Shown here in pieces: positions 11,761-24,139 of a DNA stretch of 64,000 bases; within the stretch, counting starts at the first letter, position 1; each line of letters starts with the position of its first letter. The position numbers were made by a program, and so were the translations under genes. The notes below the pieces were generated by a model. It searched no databases. It had not been told where the DNA came from and saw only the letters and a list, made by a program, of their open reading frames with translations. The stretch lies in contig CP093829.1 in assembly GCA_033063855.1 (NCBI GenBank), positions 24,831,537-24,895,536 on the forward strand, written 5' to 3'. The stretch comes from Smittia aterrima. Lineage: Eukaryota; Arthropoda; Insecta; Diptera; Chironomidae.

Positions 11761-14700
11761 ATGGAAGGTAACAGCGACGAAGTTCAGCAAATCGACATTA
11801 CGTTTGAAAACATTTTCTACACTGTTCCCGTGCCAAAGCAAAATGGTGAGTTCATTCAATTTTATTTGCTTTTTCTATTTGTTCTTTAATATTTAATCAT
11901 CTTTAGTGATATTCTAATTGTTTTAAACTGCAAGCGTCAAAGCAAAATATTCAATAAACGAGTTTGAATTAAGATAACTCGCTTCGAGTCTATTAAATAA
12001 TTTTCCATCAAGCCTACCAGCTTCACCATTGACCATGAAATTGCCAGTAGCTCAAAGTATCTTACGAGTCTATTAACATTCATGTTGCAATCGAGTGCTC
12101 GCTCGGGCCATGACATTGCTCTTGGAAGCGTGTCTATCTATCTCGAATAATTAAAAGACTCTCGAATGAACTTTAATGAGTTTCTATTTGCAACCTTTAG
12201 AATATTTCCGATCGCATGTTCGAATTGCTCATCAAAATTGTAAATCAAAATTCATTAAAAAGTTAGAAACTTCCCACATTCGCTCGATTACGTTCTAAAG
12301 CATTTGAACGAGGCTGAAAAGTTGAAAACACTTGTTTTAATTGGTCTCAAATATTTAGCACTGGGAGCTTTGCCGTCTTAGATAATTAACGTTTGATCAC
12401 TTGCTAACAATCTGTTTCGTTCTAATTGTTGTTATTGAAAATTGCCGGCTTTTCTGAAACTTGTGACTTGCTTGAGAATTTATTTTAAAATCAGTTTGAG
12501 TTAGATCACAATCAGTTAATTGATAATCAATCGAACGTTGAACGAAACTAACAATTATCATTTAACCAGTTTATGTGAAGAAAACTTTCTGCGAGTTAAC
12601 GATCTGTTAGTTTAATCTCGAGAATTTCAATGTCAAAGGCGAATCAAACATCGAAACAAAAAAAGTTAATTGTTTCTATTCTCTGCATGAGATACTTTTC
12701 ATTTCACGTCTGTCAAGTTAATTGAAACCATTCGTAGGTTGTTAAATAAAAGTTTTAGTTGTTCCGCGAATTCTAAAGTTCACGGATGATGATCATGATC
12801 GAAGGGGAAAAATTGTTTACGAATTAAAGAAATTGCTAAACGTTTAACGATCCAACTTCGCTGAGAACATTTCCGTGAGATAGCTACGTGAGATTTGCTA
12901 AACAATAAATCATGCACTTTACGACAATGCAATTATACTTCTCACTCATTAACAATTAATTTTTAAATTCAAATGAATCATAGAAAATTTATTCCGCTCA
13001 TCAAAAATCATTTCACGGAATGTGTATCGCGTGTGTGTGACTTGAATTGTTCATCAGCTGTACTTTCAAAGATCAAAGTTCCGATTATATTACGACACAA
13101 ATATTTGATTACAACAGTTTAAGACTTTTTTTTGAAACCAGATCAGTTGCGAAGACAGTCTACGTCGTTTGTAGTTCAATCTTTGCTCCAATTCTCGAAA
13201 GAGATAATTCTCGTTTGCATAACCGTCTCGCTTCTTATCTGAGTCTTTAAGGGTCTCGAGATGACGATTTGAAAAATGAAAACATCCGCAACTCATTCAA
13301 AGTTGACAGCATTCGAATGTGTTCACGTCATTCTCTTCAATTCTGTCACGCGATCGGTTAAATGAGTGCACGTAACAACGAAGTGTCTTCAACCGACAGA
13401 TCTGAATAATCAAAGAGTCCAGAGTCTAATATTTAATAATCGGAATGCTTAGTCTTTCAATATTTAATTAACAATCGTGTTAATGTTCCTTCCTCAATGT
13501 TTTGAAACTTTGTAGAAGAATCATGAAGTTCGTTTCCTTTTTTTCGGTCATTGACATGTCTTGAGATTTCTTCAAATTTTTTGTCCTCACAATGTTGCTC
13601 AATTAACAAGTTTAAGAAGCGAGACCCACGACAATTGCCGTAAACTGTTTGTCCTTTACAACGAAGTTAAATTACTCAACGAAACCATAATGCATGAAAG
13701 CATTCTCGTTACGAAACGATGTCAAAGTCGCATGCAAAATGAGATTCAAATCATGACTCAATTTTAACTTCCAAGACGCTCGCTAAGATTTTGTCTAATG
13801 ACGTTGATTTGTCTGCAAATATTTAAAGCTCGTTCGACACTTTTGTGGTTTTGTGTTTGCTGATAACATTCTAACGTTTATGTTTAATGACAAGAAATAT
13901 TTATTTGTCGTGTTCTCATCGCGAAAAGTGCTGCGCACCTTTATCATTGTCTACGAATATTATTTCGGCGTTTGTTTGAAGAATGAGTCAAGCAAACATT
14001 ATTAGCCAAAGGCAAATAACGACAATAGAAGTATTTAGCGATCAGCTTCTTCACTACTCATAATAGCTTCATAATGGTTCAGAGAAAACCTTAACTTATT
14101 ATTGATTTTAAATTAGCAAGAATGAGCGAGAATAAAATAAGTTTCCAAGAATATTGGCGCAGAACTGGATTCTTCTGCGAATGAAGAAGATTCTTAATTT
14201 GTTTACGATCAACACGAAAATAAAGTTGCATTCATTAACCTTATAGAGTTCACGAATATATACAAACGAAAGTTGTCATCTGCGTCATTTAAAACCTCGA
14301 AGACATTTTGATAAAAAAAAAAACATTTCCTAAAAAAGAAGAAAAAGTAAAATCGGAAACTTTAAAAGCAAATTAAGATTCAAGTGACGTCATTCAATAT
14401 TTTTATTTTTCATCGTTCAGTTAACATTGATTTCAAGTTGATTTTCCTCGGATCGCTTCAATGAGCTTCTAGCTCATAGAAGAAGCTACTAAGTTGCTGC
14501 GGCTTTGAACTTCATGAATTGCGCAATGAATACGTTTGCTTATGTTATAGTTTTCCTTCGATAAGGTCGACAAGGTTGTACGTTGATTTCGAAAATTAAA
14601 ACACAAATTTTTAATTTCAGAAAAGAAAACAGTCCTGAAAGGTGTTTCCGGAAAGTTCAAGACTGGTGAGCTCACTGCGATAATGGGACCTAGTGGCGCT

Positions 14701-17377
14701 GGTAAATCTTCACTTCTAAACATCTTGACCGGTTTCACGTTAGTATCGCATCTAAGTTTGCTAATATGAAAACAATCTTAACCTACCCTAACAAGAAAAA
14801 CTTGTTTTGGGAATCTGTTCGACCGTTTTTTGCCATTCTTTGAATTCACAACACTTTCAAGTGGAAATGTATAAATAAAGAATTCTTTTGAGACTCTCGA
14901 GAGTTGAGAGTCAACAAACGCAATTACGTTCTATCGAGAAAGTGTTTGTGTCTTTCGCAATGTCAAAAAAATTCGTAGAAATGAAACTTTTTAGGAATTT
15001 CCATCAATAGCAAAGCCGCATCAACAACAACTTATTCTCGCCGTTAATCACTTAACAAACAAAAGTCGCGACACCGCAAGCTTGTTGCTATAACATTGTT
15101 GACTAACGAACCGATCGCAGTTAGAGAAGTTCGCTACACGTGTTCTCCTACGTGTCGCACATTACGATAATTGTGATTGATGCAAAATGTGAAGAAATGC
15201 AAAATCTCAAACTAATAAATAATTGGATCCCGTTCATTATACTAAGACACTCCACTAAATCACGGAAATTCAGAAATTGTGATCGACACGAATCGACGAT
15301 TAAAAAAAGATTTCCCATCATTTAATTACTTTGACTCGCGCACATTATCAAAGGCTAAACGTCGCTATTAATATTCGAATATAGAATTCGTTTGACCTAA
15401 CAACATTGAAATTAATTTCTTTACAGAACGAAAGGTGTCAAAGGAGTTCTGGAAATGAACAAAGAGTCGGGACAGAATGCTCAAAAGATTTGCTCATACA
15501 TTCTTCAAGAAGACAATTTGTATCCATTCTTCACTGTCAACGAGACGATGTTGATTGCAACGAACTTGAAGATCTCCAGCCGATGCATGAGTCAAGACGA
15601 CAAACAAGTTCTTATTGATCACATCTTAGACACACTTCACCTGTCATTTGCTAAGGAGACTCGATGCGCTGATTTGTCTGGAGGGCAGAAAAAGCGACTG
15701 TCAATCGCTTTGGAATTAATTGATAATCCTCCGATTTTATTTCTCGATGAACCAACAACGTAAGTTAAAACACTCAATCTAATGAAACTAATGAAGCAAA
15801 ATGTAACCGACTCACCTTGACAGTGGTCTAGATAGCTCGTCATCAACATATACGATACGTTTATTGCACGATCTTGCGAGGCAGGGAAGGACAATCGTGT
15901 GCACGATTCATCAACCATCGGCCTCAATTTACGAGATGTTTGACCACGTTTATGTTCTCGCTGAAGGTCACTGCATCTATCAAGGGTCAAACGCAAATAC
16001 TGTGCCTTATCTCGCATCGCTTGGACTACAATGTCCGCAGTATCACAGCGCAGCTGATTATCTCCTTGAAGTTGCTAACGGCGAGTACGGAAACTTTAAT
16101 TATCAACTAGCAAAAGCCGCGATAAGCGAACAATGGAGAACATCGACATCGACTGTTTATATTCGCGACGACTATGATAGCCATTCCGATGGAAATGTTG
16201 ATGGAATCTCAAATGACACAGACGAGAAGCGAATCAGCGTTTACACCAAAACCAGCGACAACATTTCAGGGAGAATGAGTCTCAAACCCGGAATTCGTAT
16301 CACGCCAACTGAGTGGACTCGATTGTGGGTCCTAATATCGCGATGCAACGTTCTTCTCTTCCGCGACTGGACCGTAACTCATCTCAAGCTTTTCCTTCAT
16401 CTCATCGTTTCAATCTTGATTGGCTTTTACTTCGGAGACGCCGGCGTCAATGCACACAAAAGCATTTCAAACATCGGCTTTCTTTTGATCAATGTCGTTT
16501 ACCTTTGGTGAGATTAATTTTTGTTTTCGTACTCAAAACGATTGTTCAACAAAATATTCTGCGTTCTCCAGGTATACGACAATGATGCCTTCAGTGTTGA
16601 GGTTCCCCTCAGAAATATCAATATTGAAGAAGGAAATTTTCAATAATTGGTACAAGCTTCGAACGTATTACCTTGCGACGATCATCACATCAACTCCGAT
16701 TCATGTAAGGCGACATTAATCTTGAAATTGTCATTGATGCTTCATTGATTGATTCTCGACAGATGATTTTCGCGCTTGTTTACGCAACGCCTGTTTATTT
16801 TATTACTGAGCAACCGCCAGAGCCTGGTCGATACTTCAAAGTCATGATGATTTATATTCTTGTAACGATCGCGGCTGATAGCTTCGGGATTTTATTAGGA
16901 ACTTTAGTTGATCCAATTGTAAGTTCTTATGAAACAGTTAGGAGAATTAATTCGAAGATAATTTTTTATTTCAGAACGGGACTTTTGTCGCGGCAGTTGC
17001 TACTTGTTTCATGATCGTTTTCGCAGGATTTATCGCTCTTTTCAAGCACATGTCGATTTTTATGCAATACTTGAGCAATTTAAGCTTTCACAAGTATTGC
17101 TTAGAGGGTCTAGTAGTTGCAATTTATGACAATGGCAAGTGTTTTTAAACGATTGAATTATTTTATCTAATCTTCTATTCAAACTAAAGGTAGAGACGAT
17201 CTCGTTTGCCCAGACAGCAAAGTCTACTGTCACTACATCAAATCAGAAGTCATCCTTAAAGAACTAGGAATGGACACAGAAAGTTTCTATCCAAACCTCG
17301 CCAAGATGTTTGCTCAACTATTGCTTTTCAAGTTTCTTAGTTACTTCACACTACGAAGAAGACTTTTCAAAGGCTAA
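11761..17377 (+). CDS. ABC transporter subfamily G half-transporter (ABCG1/4-like)
   Basis: White-family half-transporter of about 618 residues, which would dimerise to move lipids, sterols or other small hydrophobic molecules. Exons: 11761-11845, 14621-14738, 15427-15759, 15824-16507, 16572-16704, 16763-16918, 16975-17134, 17190-17377. The N-terminal nucleotide-binding domain has Walker A GPSGAGKS, ABC signature LSGGQKKR, Walker B ILFLDEPTTGLDSS and H-loop CTIHQPS. The membrane domain follows (WLLIS-like segment, then helices in the later exons), with the family's extracellular cysteines near the C terminus (LVCPDS, YCHY). All exon phases match. The last intron uses a GC donor at 17135. The first intron is 2.8 kb. 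The sequence most resembles the insect ABCG1/ABCG4 group; substrate is not predictable. Confidence 0.93.
11846..14620 (+). other. Long first intron of the ABCG gene
   Basis: A 2.8 kb intron separating the 28-codon first coding exon from the Walker A exon. No embedded gene or repeat was found. Its size relative to the other introns suggests it may house regulatory sequence or an alternative promoter, but that is inference. The next intron (14739-15426, 688 bp) is likewise empty. Confidence 0.75.
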
Positions 17378-17536
17378 TGGACAGGGTCAATGCACTTCAG
17401 GTCAAAGCCACTAAAAACAAAAATCAATCTCAAGTGGCATATCAAAATTTATTTAAGAAAATAATATTTAGAATATTTATTGTTAAAAAGAATTTGCAAG
17501 GGTTTTTTATTTATGTTAGAAGATAGAAATTACGGA

Positions 17537-17542
17537 AATAAA
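17537..17542 (+). terminator. Poly(A) signal of the ABCG gene
   Basis: AATAAA about 160 bp after the stop codon. The stretch 17378-17868 between the two convergent genes contains only 3' UTR-like AT-rich sequence; a TTTATT at 17679-17684 could serve the minus-strand kinase gene. Confidence 0.5.
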
Positions 17543-17868
17543 ATTGTGATACCAGAGCAATCTAGTCTGATCATTGTTCGTGTCTTCGCTGTGCGTAATT
17601 TATTTTACAACCGATCACTTCATTGATCTTTTCATGAATGAATGAGCTTTGGATTCAAGGTTTTAAGAATTTCTTAACTTTATTGCTTAAATATTATTTT
17701 TGACATTGCTCACAAAATAAAAAGTCTCTCGCTAGTGCTTCATACTTTAAATGGATGATAGGAAGGGATGAACGAATAGTTTCATTTTCATTATGAATTA
17801 ATCTTTCAAGTATCACTTTTCTTCGTTGTTATCAAATGCAGGAGCTGTTCCATGATTTGAAGTTGAAG

Positions 17869-20271
17869 CTATAAGTGACTATTCTCGATTGAATTACAGT
17901 CATCGAAGTTAACATTTTGGAGCATTTTGATGAGATCTGCGTTTTCTTGAAGGATTGTGCTGATGTCTTTTTGGTATTCAAGCATGTTCTATAAAAAAAT
18001 TAAATGTTTTAGAGCTAACTCTGAAGAGAAATAAAAACTAATTTACCTTCACATTGCTCGAGATCTCCAGACGCTTTCGCACTGCCATTGATGATTCCTT
18101 GAACATGCTCGACACATTCTTCTTTGGATCAACGCTTTCGCTTTTTAATTCTTCTTTGATTCTTGTCAAACGATCTTTTAGTTCATAAATTGAGTCTTCA
18201 TAGGTAACAAGGTCTTTTTCAAGAATTTGTGTTTGAAGGAAAATTGTCTGTGCCATTTTATACCAGTCAGCCAAGCACTCTGCTTCAAGATGAATCGCTG
18301 GTTTGACTATGTCGTTTAAGAGAGCTTTAACTCGTTTACCTGTCTCGGCGACCTTGATCTAAGGGCAAAATATTTGTAAGATAATTTGTTAAAACTAATT
18401 TAATTTAACTCACCTTTTCTAACGCGTGAAACTGCTCATCGTTGTAAGTCAACGATCTTGTCGCACGATCTCTTAACAAATGTTGCCATGAATCACGTAA
18501 ACGCTCGACGAGATGCTTCGCTTTTTCGTTTGAATAATTACTCGACGGATTTTTAATCTCACGAGAGCTTGTCTTCCATTCTCGAATGAGTTGATCTTCT
18601 GTACAGAAACGATTGAATAATTGCTGCACTGGCTCTGACACTCGTGCGAAATCGTCTTTAAGTGTTGCAAGTTCTTGGCTGATTTGCTTTGATTCTTCAT
18701 GATAAATTTCACTGCTTGACGCTAAAAGCTCCAATGTGTCAGCAAGCTCATGAACGACTCCACTGACATCATCGAGGTTTCTTGATTTGTCCGAAAGTTT
18801 ATTAAGCGTCACTTTGAGAAGACCAACGAACCGTTCGATTCCGCTTTGAATCAGTGAGTCCATCTTTGAGTAATTTTCCACGCGACGCTTGCATTCGTGA
18901 CCAACAGAACAAGCAACTTTCGCTAAACTTGCATCGTTTTCAACGCTAACATTGGCCGGGAACGATGGGAATTTCGGGAGATCGAGTTCTTTTGGCAGAG
19001 AAACGTTGTTGTTCTCAATGCTGAGTAGCATGATTGGTTTGAAAATGGTCGTCTCTGGATAGCCTCTGACAGCTGTGTTCGGTCCAACTTTCTCTTCAAG
19101 ATGTTCCTCTTCATACAGCAACAGTTGATTGTCGGGATTCACGTCGGTTTGAAGATTAACGTGTTCCTTGAAATGAAATAGCGGCTCATCGGGATCCATA
19201 AATATTTCGATTGAAGATGCGCGGTTCATATAAAAAACTTGAATGACTTTCTTATTAAGAATGTTTGTGACTTCCCAGAAGAATCGTTCGAAGCTCCACA
19301 TTCTCTTCTGATTCTCCTCGAGTAACCCAGCAAGTAGAGGCGTTACCATCAACTTCAGACCAGCTGACAATTGACAATGATCAGGAAGATTACGACTCCA
19401 CTCGATTGGACCATTCTCTGTCGTTTGTGTTCCTGCAATGATTCCTGGAAGTTTCTTTGTGGTGATGTGATGCATCGTTTCTTTGTTTTTGCGTCCACCG
19501 TAAGGTCGGAAAGGAAGGTTTCCTGTAGCCACATGATAAAGAGTAACGCCAATACTCCAAAGATCAACGTTTGCTGTGAAGGAACGGTTCACTGATTTTC
19601 TAAGGACAGCTCGTTCGTACATGTCTGGATGAAGATATTCTTCTGTCCCATAAAGTGAAACGAATTGTTGATTTTCTTCAAGTTCTCTGGCTGCCCCGAA
19701 ATCTGTTAACTTGTAGATTGTCATTCCCTCTTCGCTGATGTATTTCATGATATTTCCTGGTTTTAAATCTCTGTGAACCAAATTGTTGTCTCGTAGATGT
19801 TTCATGCCAGCTGTGAGATGTTCGAGAACAAGAAGAAACTCGATTTGAGGGAGACCGTAAGTGTTTTCTGGATCATCCAGAATGTTAAATAAACTGCCGC
19901 CAGTACAAAGTTCCATGACGATCACTTTGCCTCGACCTTCTTGGTCATCTTCGATGGCTAAAAGCTTGACGATGTTATCTTGCTTCACTTTACGAAGCAC
20001 CTCGAACTCTCGCATTTGAACTTCGTAAGGACGCATGTGAGAAAGTTGATTAAATGTTTTAACAGCCACGGGCTCGCCATTATGCTTATTGACGCCTTGA
20101 AAAACTGCTCCAGTCGCGCCCTTTCTGTAATAAAAACAATTTACGATTCGTGAAAATTTTCATGTTTCAAACAAAAGTGAAATCGCTTTGAAAACAAAGT
20201 TTTCTTTTAACTTACCCGAGCACTGACGTCGTACACCAAACGAAATTCGCGCTTCCTCGAAGAAACGACAT
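17869..20271 (-). CDS. IKKepsilon: TBK1/IKK-epsilon serine/threonine kinase
   Basis: IKK-related kinase of about 732 residues (vertebrate TBK1 is 729). Exons, reading down: 20271-20216, 20124-18414, 18358-18047, 17988-17869; all phases agree. The kinase domain has the glycine loop LGKGATGAVF, VAVK lysine 41, HRDLKPGN (Asp138) and DFG (Asp160). Its activation loop VSLYGTEEYLHPDMYER places the phospho-acceptor at Ser175. These sites sit uniformly three residues after TBK1 K38, D135, D157 and S172. A ubiquitin-like domain follows from about residue 305, then helical scaffold/dimerisation and C-terminal coiled-coil segments. In flies this kinase acts in cytoskeletal and recycling-endosome control, and in vertebrates in interferon signalling and autophagy. 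The start sits immediately before the conserved GSANFVW segment. It is divergent from the myotubularin gene across 264 bp. Confidence 0.96.
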
Positions 20272-20535
20272 GTCAACTGTTAGTAAGCACCGTCCAATGA
20301 GTCAAAGAGTTGTTAAAAGAGTAAATTATCGATGGAACACTGAAAATAACAAACTATCGAATTTGGTGTTCGTTACTAAGTTTTGTCACTTTCTAAATTT
20401 CGAATGACATCACTGGACGACCCTTGGCGAAGGGTATCCAAGTTCGCTTTTTAAAATCAAAACAAAGTAAAATTTTCGGTGATTTCTTATCGATTTTTCT
20501 ATTTCTTACACTAAATAGGGCTCATAGCTTTAAAT
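20272..20535. promoter_or_regulatory. Probable bidirectional promoter, IKK-epsilon / myotubularin
   Basis: The start codons of two divergent genes are only 264 bp apart, so both promoters and 5' UTRs must lie here. No TATA box is evident, as is common for housekeeping genes. Shared use is inferred from geometry alone. Confidence 0.6.
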
Positions 20536-22499
20536 ATGAATAACGACTTCAATTCTAAGAAGGCGAGTTCATCAGATTCGCTGAACAATGACACGATGGT
20601 GAGTTAATTCGAAGAAAAAACGATCAAAACAATTTCATCGAATTTTAATTTCAGCTTGCGAATCTTTCGTTTCAATTGTTGAGTGGAGAAACTGTTCAAG
20701 ATATTAACGAAGTGAGCTACATTTGTCCTTACTACGGTCCACAGCGTGGGACTCTTACTATCACGAACTATCGTCTTCACTTCAAATCCAATCCAATTCA
20801 CGAGAAAGATCCTGTTCAACAATTGGATGTGCCTTTGGGTGTTGTCTCTCGAATTGAAAAAGTTGGTGGAGCAAGTTCTCGAGGAGAAAACTCGTATGGC
20901 ATCGACATTCTATGCAAAGACATGAGAAACCTTCGATTTGCTCACAAACAAGAAAATCATTCCCGTCGAACTGTTTTCAGTAAACTTCAGAACTTCGCTT
21001 TTCCTCTCGCTCACAATGAGCAGCTTTTCGCCTTCTATTATAATGAAAAGATGACGGAAGATGGATGGAATGTCTATGAGCCTATCGCAGAGTTTAGGAG
21101 AATGAATCTGGTGAGTAATGAGAAAACTGATAGCAAAAGTTTAAGCTGATAACGATCTCAACTTTCAGGGTGCAAACTCTAACATCGAGTGGCGAATCAC
21201 CAAAATCAATCAAAAATATGAGCTTTGCGATAGCTATCCAGCTGTTCTAGCAGTGCCTCGATCAATTTCTGATGATGACTTGAGAGCTGTCGCTAATTTC
21301 CGTTCGAGAAATCGTCTTCCGGTTCTGTCTTGGATTCATCCAACGTCACTCGCAACAATCACTCGTTGTTCTCAACCGCTTTGTGGAGTCAGTGGAAAGA
21401 AATCTGCAGAGGACGAAAGTTATATCAACGCGATTATGGAAGCAAATCCTCAATCGGATAAACTGTCGATCATGGACGCTCGGCCAAGTGCAAACGCTAT
21501 TGCAAACAAAGCCAAAGGTGGTGGATACGAATCTGAAGACGCATATCAGAATGTTGAAGTTATCTTCTTGGACATTCACAACATTCACGTAATGCGTGAG
21601 AGTCTTCGCAAGCTAAAGGAGATTTGCTTCCCAGCAACTGATGACCAAAAATGGCTTTCAGCAGTTGACAACACAATGTGGCTAAAGCACATCAAGTGTG
21701 TGCTCGCTGGTGCTATTAGAATCGTCGATCGCATAGAAAACATGAAGAATTCTGTCGTCGTCCATTGCAGCGATGGATGGGATCGAACTGCGCAACTCAC
21801 AGCCTTGGCAATGTTACTCCTTGATCCGTACTACAGAACTTTGAAAGGATTTGAGGTTCTTGTTGAGAAAGAATGGCTTAGCTTTGGTCACAAATTTCAG
21901 CAACGTGTTGGTCATGGCGACATCAACCATTCCGACGCTGATCGTTCTCCAGTCTTCTTGCAGTTCATCGATTGCGTTTGGCAGATAAGCCGACAAATGC
22001 CACACGCAATGGAATTCAACGAGCATTTCCTGATCACTATTTTGGATCATTTGTATTCATGTCGCTTCGGAACATTCCTTAAGAACACTGAACGTGAGAG
22101 AGTTCAAGATGATTTAAAGAAGACGACAAACTCTTTGTGGTCTTGGATCAATTCTTCGCCAGAACAATATAGAAATCCACTTTACGGTGGACTTGGCAAC
22201 ACTGTCCAAACAGTTTTGGTAAGAAATCTGAGAAGAAATTCATTCATAACGTTTCTAATTCTTTATTTACTTTTTAGAAACCAGTTGCGAGCATGAGACA
22301 CATTCGATTGTGGAAAGGACTTTACTGTCGATGGAATCCATCGATGCGTACTCAAGATCCGATTTATCAGCGTACTCGTGAGCTGTTAGCATTGCAAGAT
22401 CAGCTTAAACGTCAAGTGGACGAAATACTTGAGTGTCGCACTGAAGCGAATAACAGAAATCCAGTTCAGCTGTCTCGCCTCTCATCACCCATACATTAA
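20536..22499 (+). CDS. mtm: Myotubularin family phosphoinositide 3-phosphatase (MTM1/MTMR2-like)
   Basis: Dephosphorylates PI3P and PI(3,5)P2 on endosomes. Four exons (20536-20598, 20655-21110, 21169-22218, 22278-22499), all joined in phase 0, encode about 596 residues, slightly shorter than vertebrate MTMR2. A PH-GRAM domain (about residues 30-140, with GTLTITNYRLHF) precedes the phosphatase domain. The active-site loop is HCSDGWDRT, with catalytic Cys373 and Arg379, so this is a catalytically competent member rather than a pseudophosphatase. FLDIHNIHVMRES upstream of it is a family hallmark. The C terminus has a short coiled coil (LALQDQLKRQVDEIL). It is the likely orthologue of the single fly mtm that covers MTM1/MTMR1/MTMR2. 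Confidence 0.95.
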
Positions 22500-22603
22500 A
22501 CAGTCCATTAATCTATCGAACCTTATTAAATTTATTTACTCCGCTCTTATAGAAATTAAAATTAGTGTCAATACATCGCAGAAAGAAGTATTAAAGATTT
22601 AAA

Positions 22604-24139
22604 CTAAAATTTGTTCCTTGCGTTGCGCAAACTCATTTTACTCGTGTCAGGGACTTTCCAGATGAGAACTCCTCCAAGAACTAGAGCAGCTGCTGAATAA
22701 ATTAGTAGTAACGCAAGTTGATTCTCAATGTAGAAGAATGAGGTGATCATATAAATTTGGAGAAGAAATTCAATTGAGGATGTGAAAGCTATGGACAAAG
22801 GTTTCTTCTTAGTGTCGAATGCTTCTGTTGAGTAAATATCAGCCAACAATCCAACCGCTAATCCACTGAACGCTTGAAATGCTATAGCTAAAATTGTGAT
22901 TCTTTTCGATTCGTCAAAACCTGATAAATCGAGTGATTTAAACAGCAAAACAAGAGTGATTCCGGAAACGAACGACGATGTCATGTAGATTTTGATTCGA
23001 TTGAGGTCGATCAAAAACATTGTCGCTAAAATAACAATCCACCTCGTTCCTGACAAGATCATGCCTGAGGGATCATTGATTCCATCGTAGAACTCTGACT
23101 CTGCTGCTTCAAGCCAAAAGAGATTCAAAGGCAAGTTGAACGTTGCCACGAAAATTACTTTCATTGTAAGCACAACAAGCAAAGGCCAAAGATTTCTTCG
23201 AACGAAGATGTTAACGTTACTTTTAGAGTCCTCACTGACCATCAATTTTAAGTCTTCAAAATCATTTCGAATGCTCGCAGTTTCATGAGACTCTGAACGA
23301 AGGCGAATCAATATGTTCATTGCTTCTTGATCGCGATACTTTCTGATGAGAAAAACTGGCGACTCTCGATTGAAGAAAGTTGCCAACACGAGACCTGTTG
23401 CAATGTAAACTAATCCGTTGATTCCAATTGTTCTTGTGGGGTCGACTTCATATGATCTCGTTTTATAAACTCTCAAAAGACTCGAAGATGTTGAAAAGAC
23501 TCCAACGAAGAGACAAAGATGAATTGTCGCGACGACCATTCCTCGTAATCTCCGAACTGAAACTTCTGAAGCATGAATCAAAATCGTTGGATAAACGATG
23601 CCATGTGCTAAGCCCGCAATGATTCGCGCTGGGAAAATGTAATAAATACTTTCTGGAGAGATTACGAAGAGCACAGCACTTATTCCTGACAAAATACTCG
23701 CGATCACCTAAAGAAATTTTAAAAACAAATTTTTGTTTCTTCAGAGAATTCAAAACTTACATAAATAGAAATTTTTGAGAATTTGTTGACGACGAGTGCA
23801 GCGATAAAGAATCCAACGATAGCAGCAATGAACCATACGATGATAGCCCAGAAGACTGTGCCCTCGTCTTCATATCCTCCAGCCCAAGGCTGAGCTTGCA
23901 TGTGATTATTAAAGATTCCCCAGCCCTAATTCAAACTAAAATGTGTTTTCTAAAACTTGAATTTCAAATTTCAATTTCACCAATTGCTGTCCACCATAAA
24001 TCACAACCATGAGTCCAGCAGCGAGAGCGTTCGTCTGTGGCTTATTCTTTTGGTAGTAATCAACCCATTCGAGAATCCCTCGCGGTCTAACTTCAAAAGA
24101 TTTACAAGAATCGTTGACTAACTTTTGCTTTTCTTGCAT
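22604..24139 (-). CDS. MFS sugar-transporter-like protein (SLC2 / Tret1-like)
   Basis: Multi-pass membrane protein of 475 residues. Exons, reading down: 24139-23981, 23925-23761, 23707-22604 (phase 0 joins). The fold and motifs fit the sugar-porter branch of the major facilitator superfamily: twelve hydrophobic stretches, ARIIAGLAHGIVYPT with EVSVRRLRG in the first half, and an ESPVFLIRK version of the PESPRFL motif before the central loop. Two sugar-porter hallmarks are degenerate. The GRR/GRK motif between helices 2 and 3 reads KFSKIS, and PES has become RES. It may therefore be a divergent member with altered or unknown substrate. Tail to tail with myotubularin, 104 bp between stop codons; a TTTATT at 22531-22536 gives a minus-strand AATAAA. 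Confidence 0.85.
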
